Below are positions 15,545 through 23,846 of a stretch of DNA of 64,000 nt, piece after piece. Made by a program: the position numbers and the translations under genes. The stretch lies in NCBI GenBank assembly GCA_026225395.1, contig JAMFSR010000001.1, positions 1-64,000 on the forward strand. Direction: 5' to 3'. The notes under the pieces are model-generated. The model was given only the letters and a program-made list of their open reading frames with translations, was not told the origin of the DNA and did no database searches. Source of the stretch: Granulicella sapmiensis. Lineage in GTDB: Bacteria > Acidobacteriota > Terriglobia > Terriglobales > Acidobacteriaceae. Each line of letters opens with the position of its first letter. The stretch's first letter is position 1.

Positions 15545-18425
15545 AATCGTCATCATCCTTCTTCCACTTGTGATGAACGAGGAGCTGTGGAGGCGCAGGC
15601 TTGTTGCCCATCGCGTCCTGCCACAGGACCAGGTTCAGCTTGTTCGGATCAGCATGGTCCTCGTGTTTGAAGTCCATCTTCATTGACGCGGACGCACCCG
15701 GCGCACCTGGCTTGTTGGGCGTGTAGATTAAGCCGTTCTTACGGTTGGAGACATCCGCCGCGAACGCCACCTGATCGCCTGGGCCTGTAAACAACGTTGA
15801 GATCAGTGAAGAGAACGCGTCGTTGTTATTCATCGGTGGAACGTCGAGTACAGTTTCCATCGTGCGGATCATGCTCACGGTTGAGTAGAAGCGGCTATCG
15901 ACAAACGCCGCCTCACCCGGCTTTGCATGCGGCGAATATTTGCTCACAACGATGCCCAGCGAACGATGTGCGTCCACGTGGTCTGCACCATTTTGCGCAT
16001 CGTCCTCCAGGATGAAGAACGCTGTGTCGTCCCAGTATGCTGAGTGCGAGATCGCTTCGACCGCGCGGCCAATCGCGAGATCATTGTCCGCGACCGAAGA
16101 CTTCGGACTTGGCCCTCCAGGCCGTGTGCCTGCCGTGTGGTCGTTCGGCAGCCGTAGCTGGATGTAATTCGGCATCGTGTCGTTACCCGCCGCGCGATCC
16201 TTCTTCCACTGCTCCAGATGCCGCAGGAAAATGTTCACGCGAATCTGATCGGGAACCATCAGGTTGAAGTCAGGCGACTCCGGCGCGAAATGCCCGACGA
16301 GCTCGGGCTTGGTCGGCACATTGTTCGCCAGCCTTGGAATGTTCCATGCCCATAGATTTTTGCCTCCGCCCCACTCTGCGGGGATAGGATCGCCGGGCCG
16401 GATGAACGGTTCTGCGCAAGCTTCAGCATCCCCCGTCGTGCCCAGCTTCGGATCCATCGTCTTCGGCTTCTTTTCGGCCTTCGCCGCACAGAAGGTGGAG
16501 TTTACGTATTCGGCGAAGTGATACACCGTTTTCCCGTGCTTCGCGAAGTTGGTCCACAAATATCCACTCGCCGGCTCCGCCACATCGGGAATGTGCTGCA
16601 GCAGCGGATACCCATTCGCGACCACACCCTCGTAGTCATAGGTGCGCTCTCCTCCGCGATAGTCGATCTGCCACGTCTTCTCCAGGTAGTCGGTCCCGAT
16701 CGCAGCGTTCGACCACACATGGCCTTCGCCTGAAACCTCACCTGAGTCGAAGAAGTTATCCAGCACACCGAACTGCAGTGCCAGCTTGTGCTGGTTCGGC
16801 GTAATGTCCGCACCGTACATCGTCAACGACGGATCACCGTTGCCTACAGGCTTTCCATCCTTCGATAAATCACCCAGGATCTGATCGTAGGTGCGGTTCT
16901 CCTTAATGATGTAGATGATGTGCTTGATCGGGCTCTTGCCGCCGGCAAAATTGATCTTCTCCGCTCCCGCCTTCATCCGATTGGACTCGAGCACAACATC
17001 GGTTGACGCTTTCAACCCGCTTTCGACAATGGCCTCATCGAGCATCGCTAGCGAGCCGTAGTCGATCGTCGGCGCATAGGTAAAGCTCGCGCCTGAGCGT
17101 TTCGAACCGGCAACCGTGGGTTGCGGCATGTTATTCGGCCCCGTCCCCTTGCCTCGCCCGGTCGCAACATAAAGTTTGCCTCCGCTTGCAAGCATGGCCA
17201 TCGGCATCATCTCAGTCGGCACAAAACCGATCGGCTCGGTCATGCCTTTTGCTTTCGCCATGCTATGCAGCTTGTGCGTATCGAGTACGGCAACAGCGTC
17301 GGAGCCCATGTTCGCCGCGTACAAACGTGAACCATCGGCGCTTTCAGCCAGCGCATCCGGCTCCGCGCCAAAGTAGCTCTGTCCGGGCAGCCGCGTATCG
17401 AAGTACCCACGCACTGCGAGTTCCGCTTCCGCGGTTTTGCCGATCTCAATCGCTCCCACCGCATCGCGATTTGAGAGCGCAACATACAAAAGCCCGTCAT
17501 GCTCATCGAGCAGCAAGGAACATGGATGCGTCCCGGGATCGATCGGCGAACTCGGCTTCAGCAGCGAAACCTTCCGCGTCACTCGCCCATTGACGAGATT
17601 CACCTCCGCTACTTCACTCGCGTTCCATAGCGCAACAAATGCGCGGCTCCCATCCTTCGTGACCGCAAGCGCAATCGGATACGTGGAAGGCACTGCATCC
17701 GTCTCGGAGAGATCAAAGGACTTTTCAATCGTGCCACTCTTCGCATCGAGCAGCACAACGGTGTCGGAAAGATTCTCCGCCACCAGCAACCGTTCCGTCG
17801 CACCCGGCACAATGGCGATCGCTGCCGGATACGGTATTCCAAGTTTTGGATCACCACCCTTTTGTTCTCCACTGGTCTTGCCCGGCCCGAGCTTCACCAT
17901 TGGAAGCTTCAGGAATCCCTGCGGCGTTAACACGCCTTGCGAGAATCCATACACAACAATCCCGTTGCCAACCTTGTCGTGCCCGTCGCCCTCAGGAGAG
18001 CTGATCGAAGCCAGACTCGCATAGACCTTTGTTCCATCGGCGCTGAATGCGAGGCCGGAAAAGAATGTCTGCGCCGCGCGCTCGCCTACGCGCGGATCGG
18101 GAAAGTCCTTTACCGCTCCGCTGGCGACGCTCAGCACTGCCAGCGACTGTCCGTAATTCGACTCATAGGTCCCATAGCCTGCGTTGATCGCCACGACCCA
18201 CTTCCCATCGGGAGAAGCCGCAAGCGAGAGCGGCAGACTGTTCACTCTTCGTGGATCACCCGGCGCAGGAGGCAATAGCTGCTTGCTCGTCGGAAGATTG
18301 ATAGCTTTCTGCAAGCCCGCGGGTGCGCCTTGGGCATGCAAACCTGGCACTGTTCCAGCCGTCAGCGAAACAGCGAGAATCCATCGAAAGAACCGATTTT
18401 TCCCACAATAAAAGCGCTTCGCCAT
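15543..18425 (-). CDS. Secreted YncE-like beta-propeller/phosphoesterase fusion
   Basis: The ORF track begins at 18476, but the signal peptide starts at the Met encoded at 18425 (MAKRFYCGKNRFFRW, then a hydrophobic run ending GLHAQ), with AAGG about 10 nt upstream. Residues of roughly 60-480 form a seven-bladed-type propeller with repeats such as LAVTKDGSRAFVALWNASEV. From about 510 the phosphoesterase domain begins (KHIIYIIKENRTYDQILGD) and carries GHVWSNAA and ILEDDAQNG. This is the pattern of PF04185-type enzymes such as acid phosphatase or phospholipase C relatives. At about 960 residues it matches the bifunctional family. The protein is predicted periplasmic or secreted. The substrate is unknown. 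Confidence 0.87.
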   Translation of the reverse strand: MAKRFYCGKNRFFRWILAVSLTAGTVPGLHAQGAPAGLQKAINLPTSKQLLPPAPGDPRRVNSLPLSLAASPDGKWVVAINAGYGTYESNYGQSLAVLSVASGAVKDFPDPRVGERAAQTFFSGLAFSADGTKVYASLASISSPEGDGHDKVGNGIVVYGFSQGVLTPQGFLKLPMVKLGPGKTSGEQKGGDPKLGIPYPAAIAIVPGATERLLVAENLSDTVVLLDAKSGTIEKSFDLSETDAVPSTYPIALAVTKDGSRAFVALWNASEVAEVNLVNGRVTRKVSLLKPSSPIDPGTHPCSLLLDEHDGLLYVALSNRDAVGAIEIGKTAEAELAVRGYFDTRLPGQSYFGAEPDALAESADGSRLYAANMGSDAVAVLDTHKLHSMAKAKGMTEPIGFVPTEMMPMAMLASGGKLYVATGRGKGTGPNNMPQPTVAGSKRSGASFTYAPTIDYGSLAMLDEAIVESGLKASTDVVLESNRMKAGAEKINFAGGKSPIKHIIYIIKENRTYDQILGDLSKDGKPVGNGDPSLTMYGADITPNQHKLALQFGVLDNFFDSGEVSGEGHVWSNAAIGTDYLEKTWQIDYRGGERTYDYEGVVANGYPLLQHIPDVAEPASGYLWTNFAKHGKTVYHFAEYVNSTFCAAKAEKKPKTMDPKLGTTGDAEACAEPFIRPGDPIPAEWGGGKNLWAWNIPRLANNVPTKPELVGHFAPESPDFNLMVPDQIRVNIFLRHLEQWKKDRAAGNDTMPNYIQLRLPNDHTAGTRPGGPSPKSSVADNDLAIGRAVEAISHSAYWDDTAFFILEDDAQNGADHVDAHRSLGIVVSKYSPHAKPGEAAFVDSRFYSTVSMIRTMETVLDVPPMNNNDAFSSLISTLFTGPGDQVAFAADVSNRKNGLIYTPNKPGAPGASASMKMDFKHEDHADPNKLNLVLWQDAMGNKPAPPQLLVHHKWKKDDDD

Positions 18426-18490
18426 GTGATCAACCTTGACCGCTTCTTCCGTTACAAAAGTCTTACACCCGCTCATAGCTGCCTCACGAT

Positions 18491-19561
18491 ATGGTCATAA
18501 CTGTAACTGAAACTCAGAGGTACAACGTGGAAATGAACAGTCTCTTGACACAAGCCGAAGTTGATTACATCGAAACAAAGCCCGAGCCCATCAATGACGC
18601 ACCTGCCATTGGCGCTAGGGACCCGCTCGCTGCCGTGAAGCAGACCACGCAGAAGATCAAACAGGATCTTCGCATGGGCCGCGAGCACCAGCAGGGCCGC
18701 ATCAACTGGATCACCACGATCTTTATGGGACTGTTCCACGTCGGCGCCGTCGCGGCGTTGCTTCCGATGTTCTGGTCGTGGAAGAACCTTGCCGCATTCG
18801 GCATTATGTACTTCCTCGCGATTAACGTCGGCATCGGCATGACCTATCATCGTCTGCTCACGCACCGCGGCTATCGCGTTCCTCACTGGCTTGAAGTCTT
18901 CATGACCGCCTGCGGCACCATGGCGCTTGAAGGCGGACCGATCTTCTGGGTCGCCACGCACCGTGTTCATCATCAGAACTCCGACGACGAAGGCGATCCG
19001 CACACACCGCATGACGGCACCTGGTGGGCTCACGCCGGTTGGATTCTTTCCGGCCGCGCGCTCCACTCGGAAACCGCACTCCTCGGCCGTTACGCTCCCG
19101 ACCTCACTCGCGACCGCGCTCATGTGTGGCTCTCGAAGTACCACTGGCTCCCGCTGACCGCCACCGGCATTCTGCAGGTCATTATCGGTGCAGCTGTTGC
19201 ACCCAGCGGCCATCGCATCATCGGCGCACTCGGCATGGTCCTTTGGGGCACGTTCCTTCGCGTCACGCTCGGCCTGCACGCTACATGGCTGGTCAACTCC
19301 GCAACGCACCTCTGGGGCAAGCGCCGCTTTGAAACCAAGGACGATTCGCGCAATAGCTGGTGGGTCGCTCTGCTTACCGGCGGCGAAGGCTGGCACAACA
19401 ACCACCACGCGCATCCGGTCAGCGCTCGCCACGGCCTCACGTGGTACGAGTTCGACATCAACTACTACGGCATCTGGCTTTTGAAGAAAGTCGGCCTCGC
19501 GAAGAAAGTCCAGATCGCGCAGTTCGATCCCGCAAACCCCAGGCCTGCCGGCGCCGCATAA
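18491..19561 (+). CDS. Acyl-lipid/acyl-CoA fatty acid desaturase
   Basis: A membrane di-iron desaturase that introduces a double bond (probably delta-9) into acyl chains. The three His boxes are visible: HRLLTHRGY, HRVHHQ, and HNNHHA near the C-terminus. Two hydrophobic pairs surround them (TIFMGLFHVGAVAALLPMF; FGIMYFLAINVGIGM). The 356-residue length is typical. The start is uncertain: ATG 18491 (track) or ATG 18533 (MNSLLTQAEV), with GTGGA immediately before the latter. It is divergent from the phosphoesterase gene and is followed by a perfect terminator. It would adjust membrane fluidity, for example in the cold. Confidence 0.93.
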   Translation: MVITVTETQRYNVEMNSLLTQAEVDYIETKPEPINDAPAIGARDPLAAVKQTTQKIKQDLRMGREHQQGRINWITTIFMGLFHVGAVAALLPMFWSWKNLAAFGIMYFLAINVGIGMTYHRLLTHRGYRVPHWLEVFMTACGTMALEGGPIFWVATHRVHHQNSDDEGDPHTPHDGTWWAHAGWILSGRALHSETALLGRYAPDLTRDRAHVWLSKYHWLPLTATGILQVIIGAAVAPSGHRIIGALGMVLWGTFLRVTLGLHATWLVNSATHLWGKRRFETKDDSRNSWWVALLTGGEGWHNNHHAHPVSARHGLTWYEFDINYYGIWLLKKVGLAKKVQIAQFDPANPRPAGAA

Positions 19562-19583
19562 GCCAGTAAAGTAACAAGTAAGT

Positions 19584-19614
19584 AAAGGCCGCCTCTATCG
19601 AGGCGGCCTTTCTC
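19584..19614 (+). terminator. Rho-independent terminator of the desaturase gene
   Basis: AAAGGCCGCCTC and GAGGCGGCCTTT form a perfect 12-bp stem with a TATC loop, followed by a short T/C run. It lies 23 bp after the stop codon. The AAA/TTT flanks make it potentially bidirectional, serving also the convergent dioxygenase gene. Confidence 0.88.
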
Positions 19615-19634
19615 GTTGTCATAACGCATGCCTA

Positions 19635-20567
19635 CTAAGCCGCGTTCGGATTTGCCCGGCGGCGGACGACACGACTTGACGCACCCATCCTACGCTGTGC
19701 CGGCCCAGGCGTTGCCGTCGGATCGACCGTCGCCACAAGGTCCGCATGCATCCCCAGCCGAAGATCGTTCACGTACAACGGCTGCAACTTTGCAATCGGC
19801 TCCGCTCCATGCTGGTCGGTGAACACAGCGTCCTCCGCCTGCGTGGTGCGATGGATCTTGTGCTGCTTATACGGCTCATGCAGCATTAGCTCCGCGGCGA
19901 CATGTTCGGGGAAAAAGACCTGTCCGATGTGCGAGGTGTGTCCCGCCGCATACGTCCTGCCTTCAGCGTGTCCACCCAGACGGACCTTGAAATGAATATG
20001 GTTCGTCCGCCCCATATAGAAGCCGGGAAACACCGTCGTAAAGTTCACGGCACCATCGGAGCCGGTCATCTGAATGCCACGCAGGAACGTCAGCCTATCG
20101 CTCGGGTGATTCTCTGGTGGCGGCCCCATACCTTCGGGCGGCCCAGGATGATTGCCCGGATGCTGCGGATCGAATCCCGGCGGCGGGCCGTCAGGACCAT
20201 CCGGTCCACCAGGTCCACCCGGCCCCATCGGATTCTGCTTCGTAAACCCTGCATAAAGCCCCAGCGCATCGCAATGCCATAGATCCACGGCCGCATTTTC
20301 GAGCGGCTTGCACGTCCGCGCATCCAGCACCAGGATCCGCAGCGAAAGCGGTATACCCGGCTTTTTCTCCACAATATCGGACCGCAGCATCTCATCCGCC
20401 ACGTAATACGGCCCTTCTTCCTGCTCGGCAGCAAGCCTGCAAATGTCAGCCTCCTGCTTCAACCCCGCAGCGAACGCAGCCCGCTGCAACTGCATTGTCG
20501 TCGCTAAAGCAGCGCCGGATACCAGAAATCTCCGCCGCGTTACATCGAATATCCGTTCCTTCATCAT
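19635..20567 (-). CDS. Tat-exported intradiol ring-cleavage dioxygenase homologue
   Basis: A 310-residue protein with a Tat signal (TRRRFLVSGAALA) and an intradiol dioxygenase domain like protocatechuate 3,4-dioxygenase beta subunits. Likely Fe(III) ligands are the Tyr in LWHCDALGLYAGF and the Tyr-His-His group in GFYMGRTNHIHFKV. A Gly/Pro/Asp-rich insertion (GPGGPGGPDGPDG and following, about 45 residues) interrupts the domain between the first Tyr and the rest, and is probably an exposed loop. AAGGAGA precedes the double ATG. Exported intradiol dioxygenase homologues occur in soil bacteria; the substrate here is not known. The IclR gene at 11.7 kb is not close enough to infer control. Confidence 0.88.
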   Translation of the reverse strand: MMKERIFDVTRRRFLVSGAALATTMQLQRAAFAAGLKQEADICRLAAEQEEGPYYVADEMLRSDIVEKKPGIPLSLRILVLDARTCKPLENAAVDLWHCDALGLYAGFTKQNPMGPGGPGGPDGPDGPPPGFDPQHPGNHPGPPEGMGPPPENHPSDRLTFLRGIQMTGSDGAVNFTTVFPGFYMGRTNHIHFKVRLGGHAEGRTYAAGHTSHIGQVFFPEHVAAELMLHEPYKQHKIHRTTQAEDAVFTDQHGAEPIAKLQPLYVNDLRLGMHADLVATVDPTATPGPAQRRMGASSRVVRRRANPNAA

Positions 20568-20691
20568 TCTCCTTGGCCCCGAATCCGGATTTCTGCTCGG
20601 CCCGCCGGTTTAGCGCAATAGACGAAGCTCTTGCCACCTGCGGGTTACATCGCCAGGAAACATTCGCCAACCGCTATACTCACCCCCAAGG

Positions 20692-21615
20692 ATGAACCTC
20701 ACTCGCCGCCGCGGAGCCATTGCATTTTTCATCACCCTCGGCGTGTGCCTCACGGCGCTGGCGATCACGCTCAATATCACCTGGATCCACAACAACGGCC
20801 GCCGGCTGGCAATCGATATCGTCGGTGTGCTGCTGTTCGCCATCCTCATCGCCGGCGTCGTGCTGAACACCGTCTTCCTCGTCCGTGAAATCCGCCGCAA
20901 CGAGCGCCAGGACTCGTTCCTCAACGCGGTCACGCACGAACTCAAAACGCCCATCGCCAGCATCCGGCTCTACCTCGACACACTTGACCGCCGCTCCATG
21001 GACGAAGCCCAGCGCCAGAAGTTCTACGCCATCATGCGTTCGGATACTGACCGCCTGCTCACCACTGTCGAGCGCGTACTCAAAGCCGGCGAACTGGGGC
21101 AGCGCCATCGCGAAGGTCAGCGCAAGCGCATTGAGCTCCATCCGCTGGTCGCCGACTGCATCGCAACCACACTAGCCCGGCACCACCTGCCCGCCGAGGC
21201 CATCACCCTCGCCGACGTCCCCGGCAGCGTGCGCCTCTACGTCATCGGCATCTCCGAGGACCTCCGCACCGCGATCCTCAACCTGCTCGACAACGCCGTA
21301 AAGTATTCGCCCAACGGCGTCTCCATCACATGCCGCCTGCAGATCGAGCACTACACCTGGGTCGCGCTTTCCATCACCGACACCGGCCTCGGCATCCCGC
21401 CCCGCGAACTCAAGCGCATCTTCAAACGCTTCTACCGCGCGCGGTCGAACGACCTCGTCAAGATCAAAGGCACCGGCCTCGGCCTGTTCCTCGTAGACAC
21501 CATCGCCCGCCAGCACGGTGGCACCGTCCGCGCAGTTTCCGAAGGCCCTGGCAAAGGTTCCACAATGATCCTGAAACTGCCTCTATCCATCAACGGCAGC
21601 GCCGCGAAAACGTAG
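20692..21615 (+). CDS. Two-component sensor histidine kinase
   Basis: A 307-residue membrane kinase. Two N-terminal transmembrane helices (about 8-30 and 40-62) enclose only a very short periplasmic loop, so it may sense the membrane or a partner protein. The HisKA box is FLNAVTHELKTPIAS with His82. The ATPase domain shows NLLDNAVKYSPNG (N box), DTGLGIPP (G1) and GTGLGLFLV (G2). A TATACT -10-like hexamer (20670-20675) ends about 16 nt before the ATG, so the transcript may be almost leaderless. The likely response regulator is at 23047, separated from it by vapBC and marC. Confidence 0.92.
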   Translation: MNLTRRRGAIAFFITLGVCLTALAITLNITWIHNNGRRLAIDIVGVLLFAILIAGVVLNTVFLVREIRRNERQDSFLNAVTHELKTPIASIRLYLDTLDRRSMDEAQRQKFYAIMRSDTDRLLTTVERVLKAGELGQRHREGQRKRIELHPLVADCIATTLARHHLPAEAITLADVPGSVRLYVIGISEDLRTAILNLLDNAVKYSPNGVSITCRLQIEHYTWVALSITDTGLGIPPRELKRIFKRFYRARSNDLVKIKGTGLGLFLVDTIARQHGGTVRAVSEGPGKGSTMILKLPLSINGSAAKT

Positions 21616-21634
21616 TCTCGTTTACCATAAAGCC

Positions 21635-21868
21635 ATGGAACGCCAGATCATCACCGTCGATTCAGAAGGACAACTTATCCTGTCGGCTGAAGTCAGTGCC
21701 GCTCTGGGGCTCGAGCCTGGCTCTGCGTGGGAGATCTCCGTCGAGGAAAAGAAGATATTACTTCACCCCGCTCTACCCGACCCCGTCGTGGCGCTGCGCG
21801 GCATGTTCAAGCCCGGCCCATCCCTTGAGGACGACCTTATGGAATGGCGGCGGTCTGAGAAGTGGTAA
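21635..21868 (+). CDS. vapB: AbrB/SpoVT-type antitoxin of a VapBC module
   Basis: A 77-residue protein with an N-terminal swapped-hairpin AbrB domain (IITVDSEGQLILSAEV, then LGLEPGSAWEIS). Its C-terminal tail (DDLMEWRRSEKW) is of the kind that wraps around the PIN toxin. It neutralises VapC and usually represses the operon. It starts 20 bp after the histidine kinase stop, leaving little room for a separate promoter. Its last 7 bp overlap the toxin gene, so translation is probably coupled. Confidence 0.85.
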   Translation: MERQIITVDSEGQLILSAEVSAALGLEPGSAWEISVEEKKILLHPALPDPVVALRGMFKPGPSLEDDLMEWRRSEKW

Positions 21869-22281
21869 CCTTCGCTCTCGATACCAGCGCGATTCTCCGC
21901 TACATCGATAGCGAAGCTGGTCCCGATCGAGTCGCAGAGATTTTCCTCGCAAAAACCGCCGGAACCGCCGAAGTTGTCACTTCCGCAATTCATTGGGGAG
22001 AGTTTGTCGGCGTCATTCTCAAACGGCACGGGCATAGCGCAGTACAAGTAGCTATTGAGCGTCTGAATGCAGTGCCCGTTCGCGTCATCCCCGCAACAGC
22101 AGAGCGCGCCGCCAGGGCCGCGGCAATTAAATTCAGATATGTCATCCCATACGCAGATGCTTTTGGCGTCGAGTTGGCAGGCGACACACCTGATCACGTC
22201 CTTGTGACCGCCGACTTCGATGTGAAGCCGGCTCAAGGCGCTATCGCCATCGAATTCCTTCCCACTAAGCCCAAGACGTGA
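21862..22281 (+). CDS. vapC: PIN-domain ribonuclease toxin VapC
   Basis: A 139-residue PIN-domain nuclease. The acidic metal-binding residues are all present: Asp7 (ALDTSAIL), Glu47 (HWGEFVG), Asp99 (PYADAFGVELA) and Asp118/Asp120 near VTADFD, so it should be active. Family members cleave tRNA or rRNA until bound by VapB. The GTG start overlaps the antitoxin's last codons. Its base composition is less C-skewed than that of the flanking genes, consistent with acquisition by transfer, which is inference. Confidence 0.87.
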   Translation: MVTFALDTSAILRYIDSEAGPDRVAEIFLAKTAGTAEVVTSAIHWGEFVGVILKRHGHSAVQVAIERLNAVPVRVIPATAERAARAAAIKFRYVIPYADAFGVELAGDTPDHVLVTADFDVKPAQGAIAIEFLPTKPKT

Positions 22282-22354
22282 ATCGGCAGTGCGTCGACGA
22301 ACATCGGCTGATCTAGCTAACGCAAAGCTCGCACAATCTATTCAAAATCCACCT

Positions 22355-23038
22355 ATGAAATTCTTGCTCCTCTGGAAGTTCTTCGCTCTCGCCTTCAGCG
22401 CGCTGCTGCCGCTGGTAAACCCGCTCGGCTCCGCGCTGCTCTTCGTGGGCTTCGTCGGCGACGTCCCCATCAGCCTCTACCGCTCGCTCGCACGCCGCAT
22501 CGCCGTCAACATCCTCATCTTCTTCGCAGTCATTGAGCTCGTCGGCTCGGCGATCCTCAACTTCTTCGGCATCTCACTGCCCATCGTTCAGGTCTCCGGA
22601 GGCCTCGTCATCGCGGCCATGGGCTGGTCGCTTCTCAACCAGCCGGAGACCAAGCCCGGCGAGAAGAACGTCCAGATGAATACCCCCAGCGAGGACGTCA
22701 CGAACGCCCTCGTCGCACGTTCGTTCTATCCCTTCACGTTTCCGCTTACCGTAGGACCAGGCAGCCTCGTCGTCACGCTCACCCTCAGCGCGCAGGCCTC
22801 GCAGTCGAGCCTGTCCAACAGCGTCATCGCGCACGTCGGCATCTTTCTCGCGGCCATCGCGATGAGCGTTTCGGTCCTGATCTGCTACGCCAACGCACCG
22901 CGCATCACGCGCGCTATATCCCCCACCACTGCGCACGGCATTCTGCGCGTGGTCGCTTTCTTTCTGCTCTGCATCGGAGTCCAAATCACCTGGAACGGCC
23001 TCAACACCCTCATTACACCGTTCCTTCATCACGCCTAG
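22355..23038 (+). CDS. MarC-family integral membrane protein
   Basis: A polytopic inner-membrane protein of the MarC (UPF0056) family, 227 residues with six predicted helices. The ATG at 22355 (MKFLLLWKFF) begins the first helix; the track's GTG at 22289 adds 22 residues that do not look like part of the family. Helices are visible at LLPLVNPLGSALLFVGF, ILIFFAVIELVGSAIL, VSGGLVIAAMGW, FTFPLTVGPGSLVVT, VGIFLAAIAMSVSVLI and LRVVAFFLLCIGVQ. The function of the family is not established. It ends 8 bp before the response regulator gene. Confidence 0.88.
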   Translation: MKFLLLWKFFALAFSALLPLVNPLGSALLFVGFVGDVPISLYRSLARRIAVNILIFFAVIELVGSAILNFFGISLPIVQVSGGLVIAAMGWSLLNQPETKPGEKNVQMNTPSEDVTNALVARSFYPFTFPLTVGPGSLVVTLTLSAQASQSSLSNSVIAHVGIFLAAIAMSVSVLICYANAPRITRAISPTTAHGILRVVAFFLLCIGVQITWNGLNTLITPFLHHA

Positions 23039-23046
23039 AATTCCTT

Positions 23047-23793
<747 letters not shown>

Positions 23794-23846
23794 TCCCCAA
23801 TCCCCAACCCCTATTTCACCCGCGATACACTCAAAGCGGCACCACC

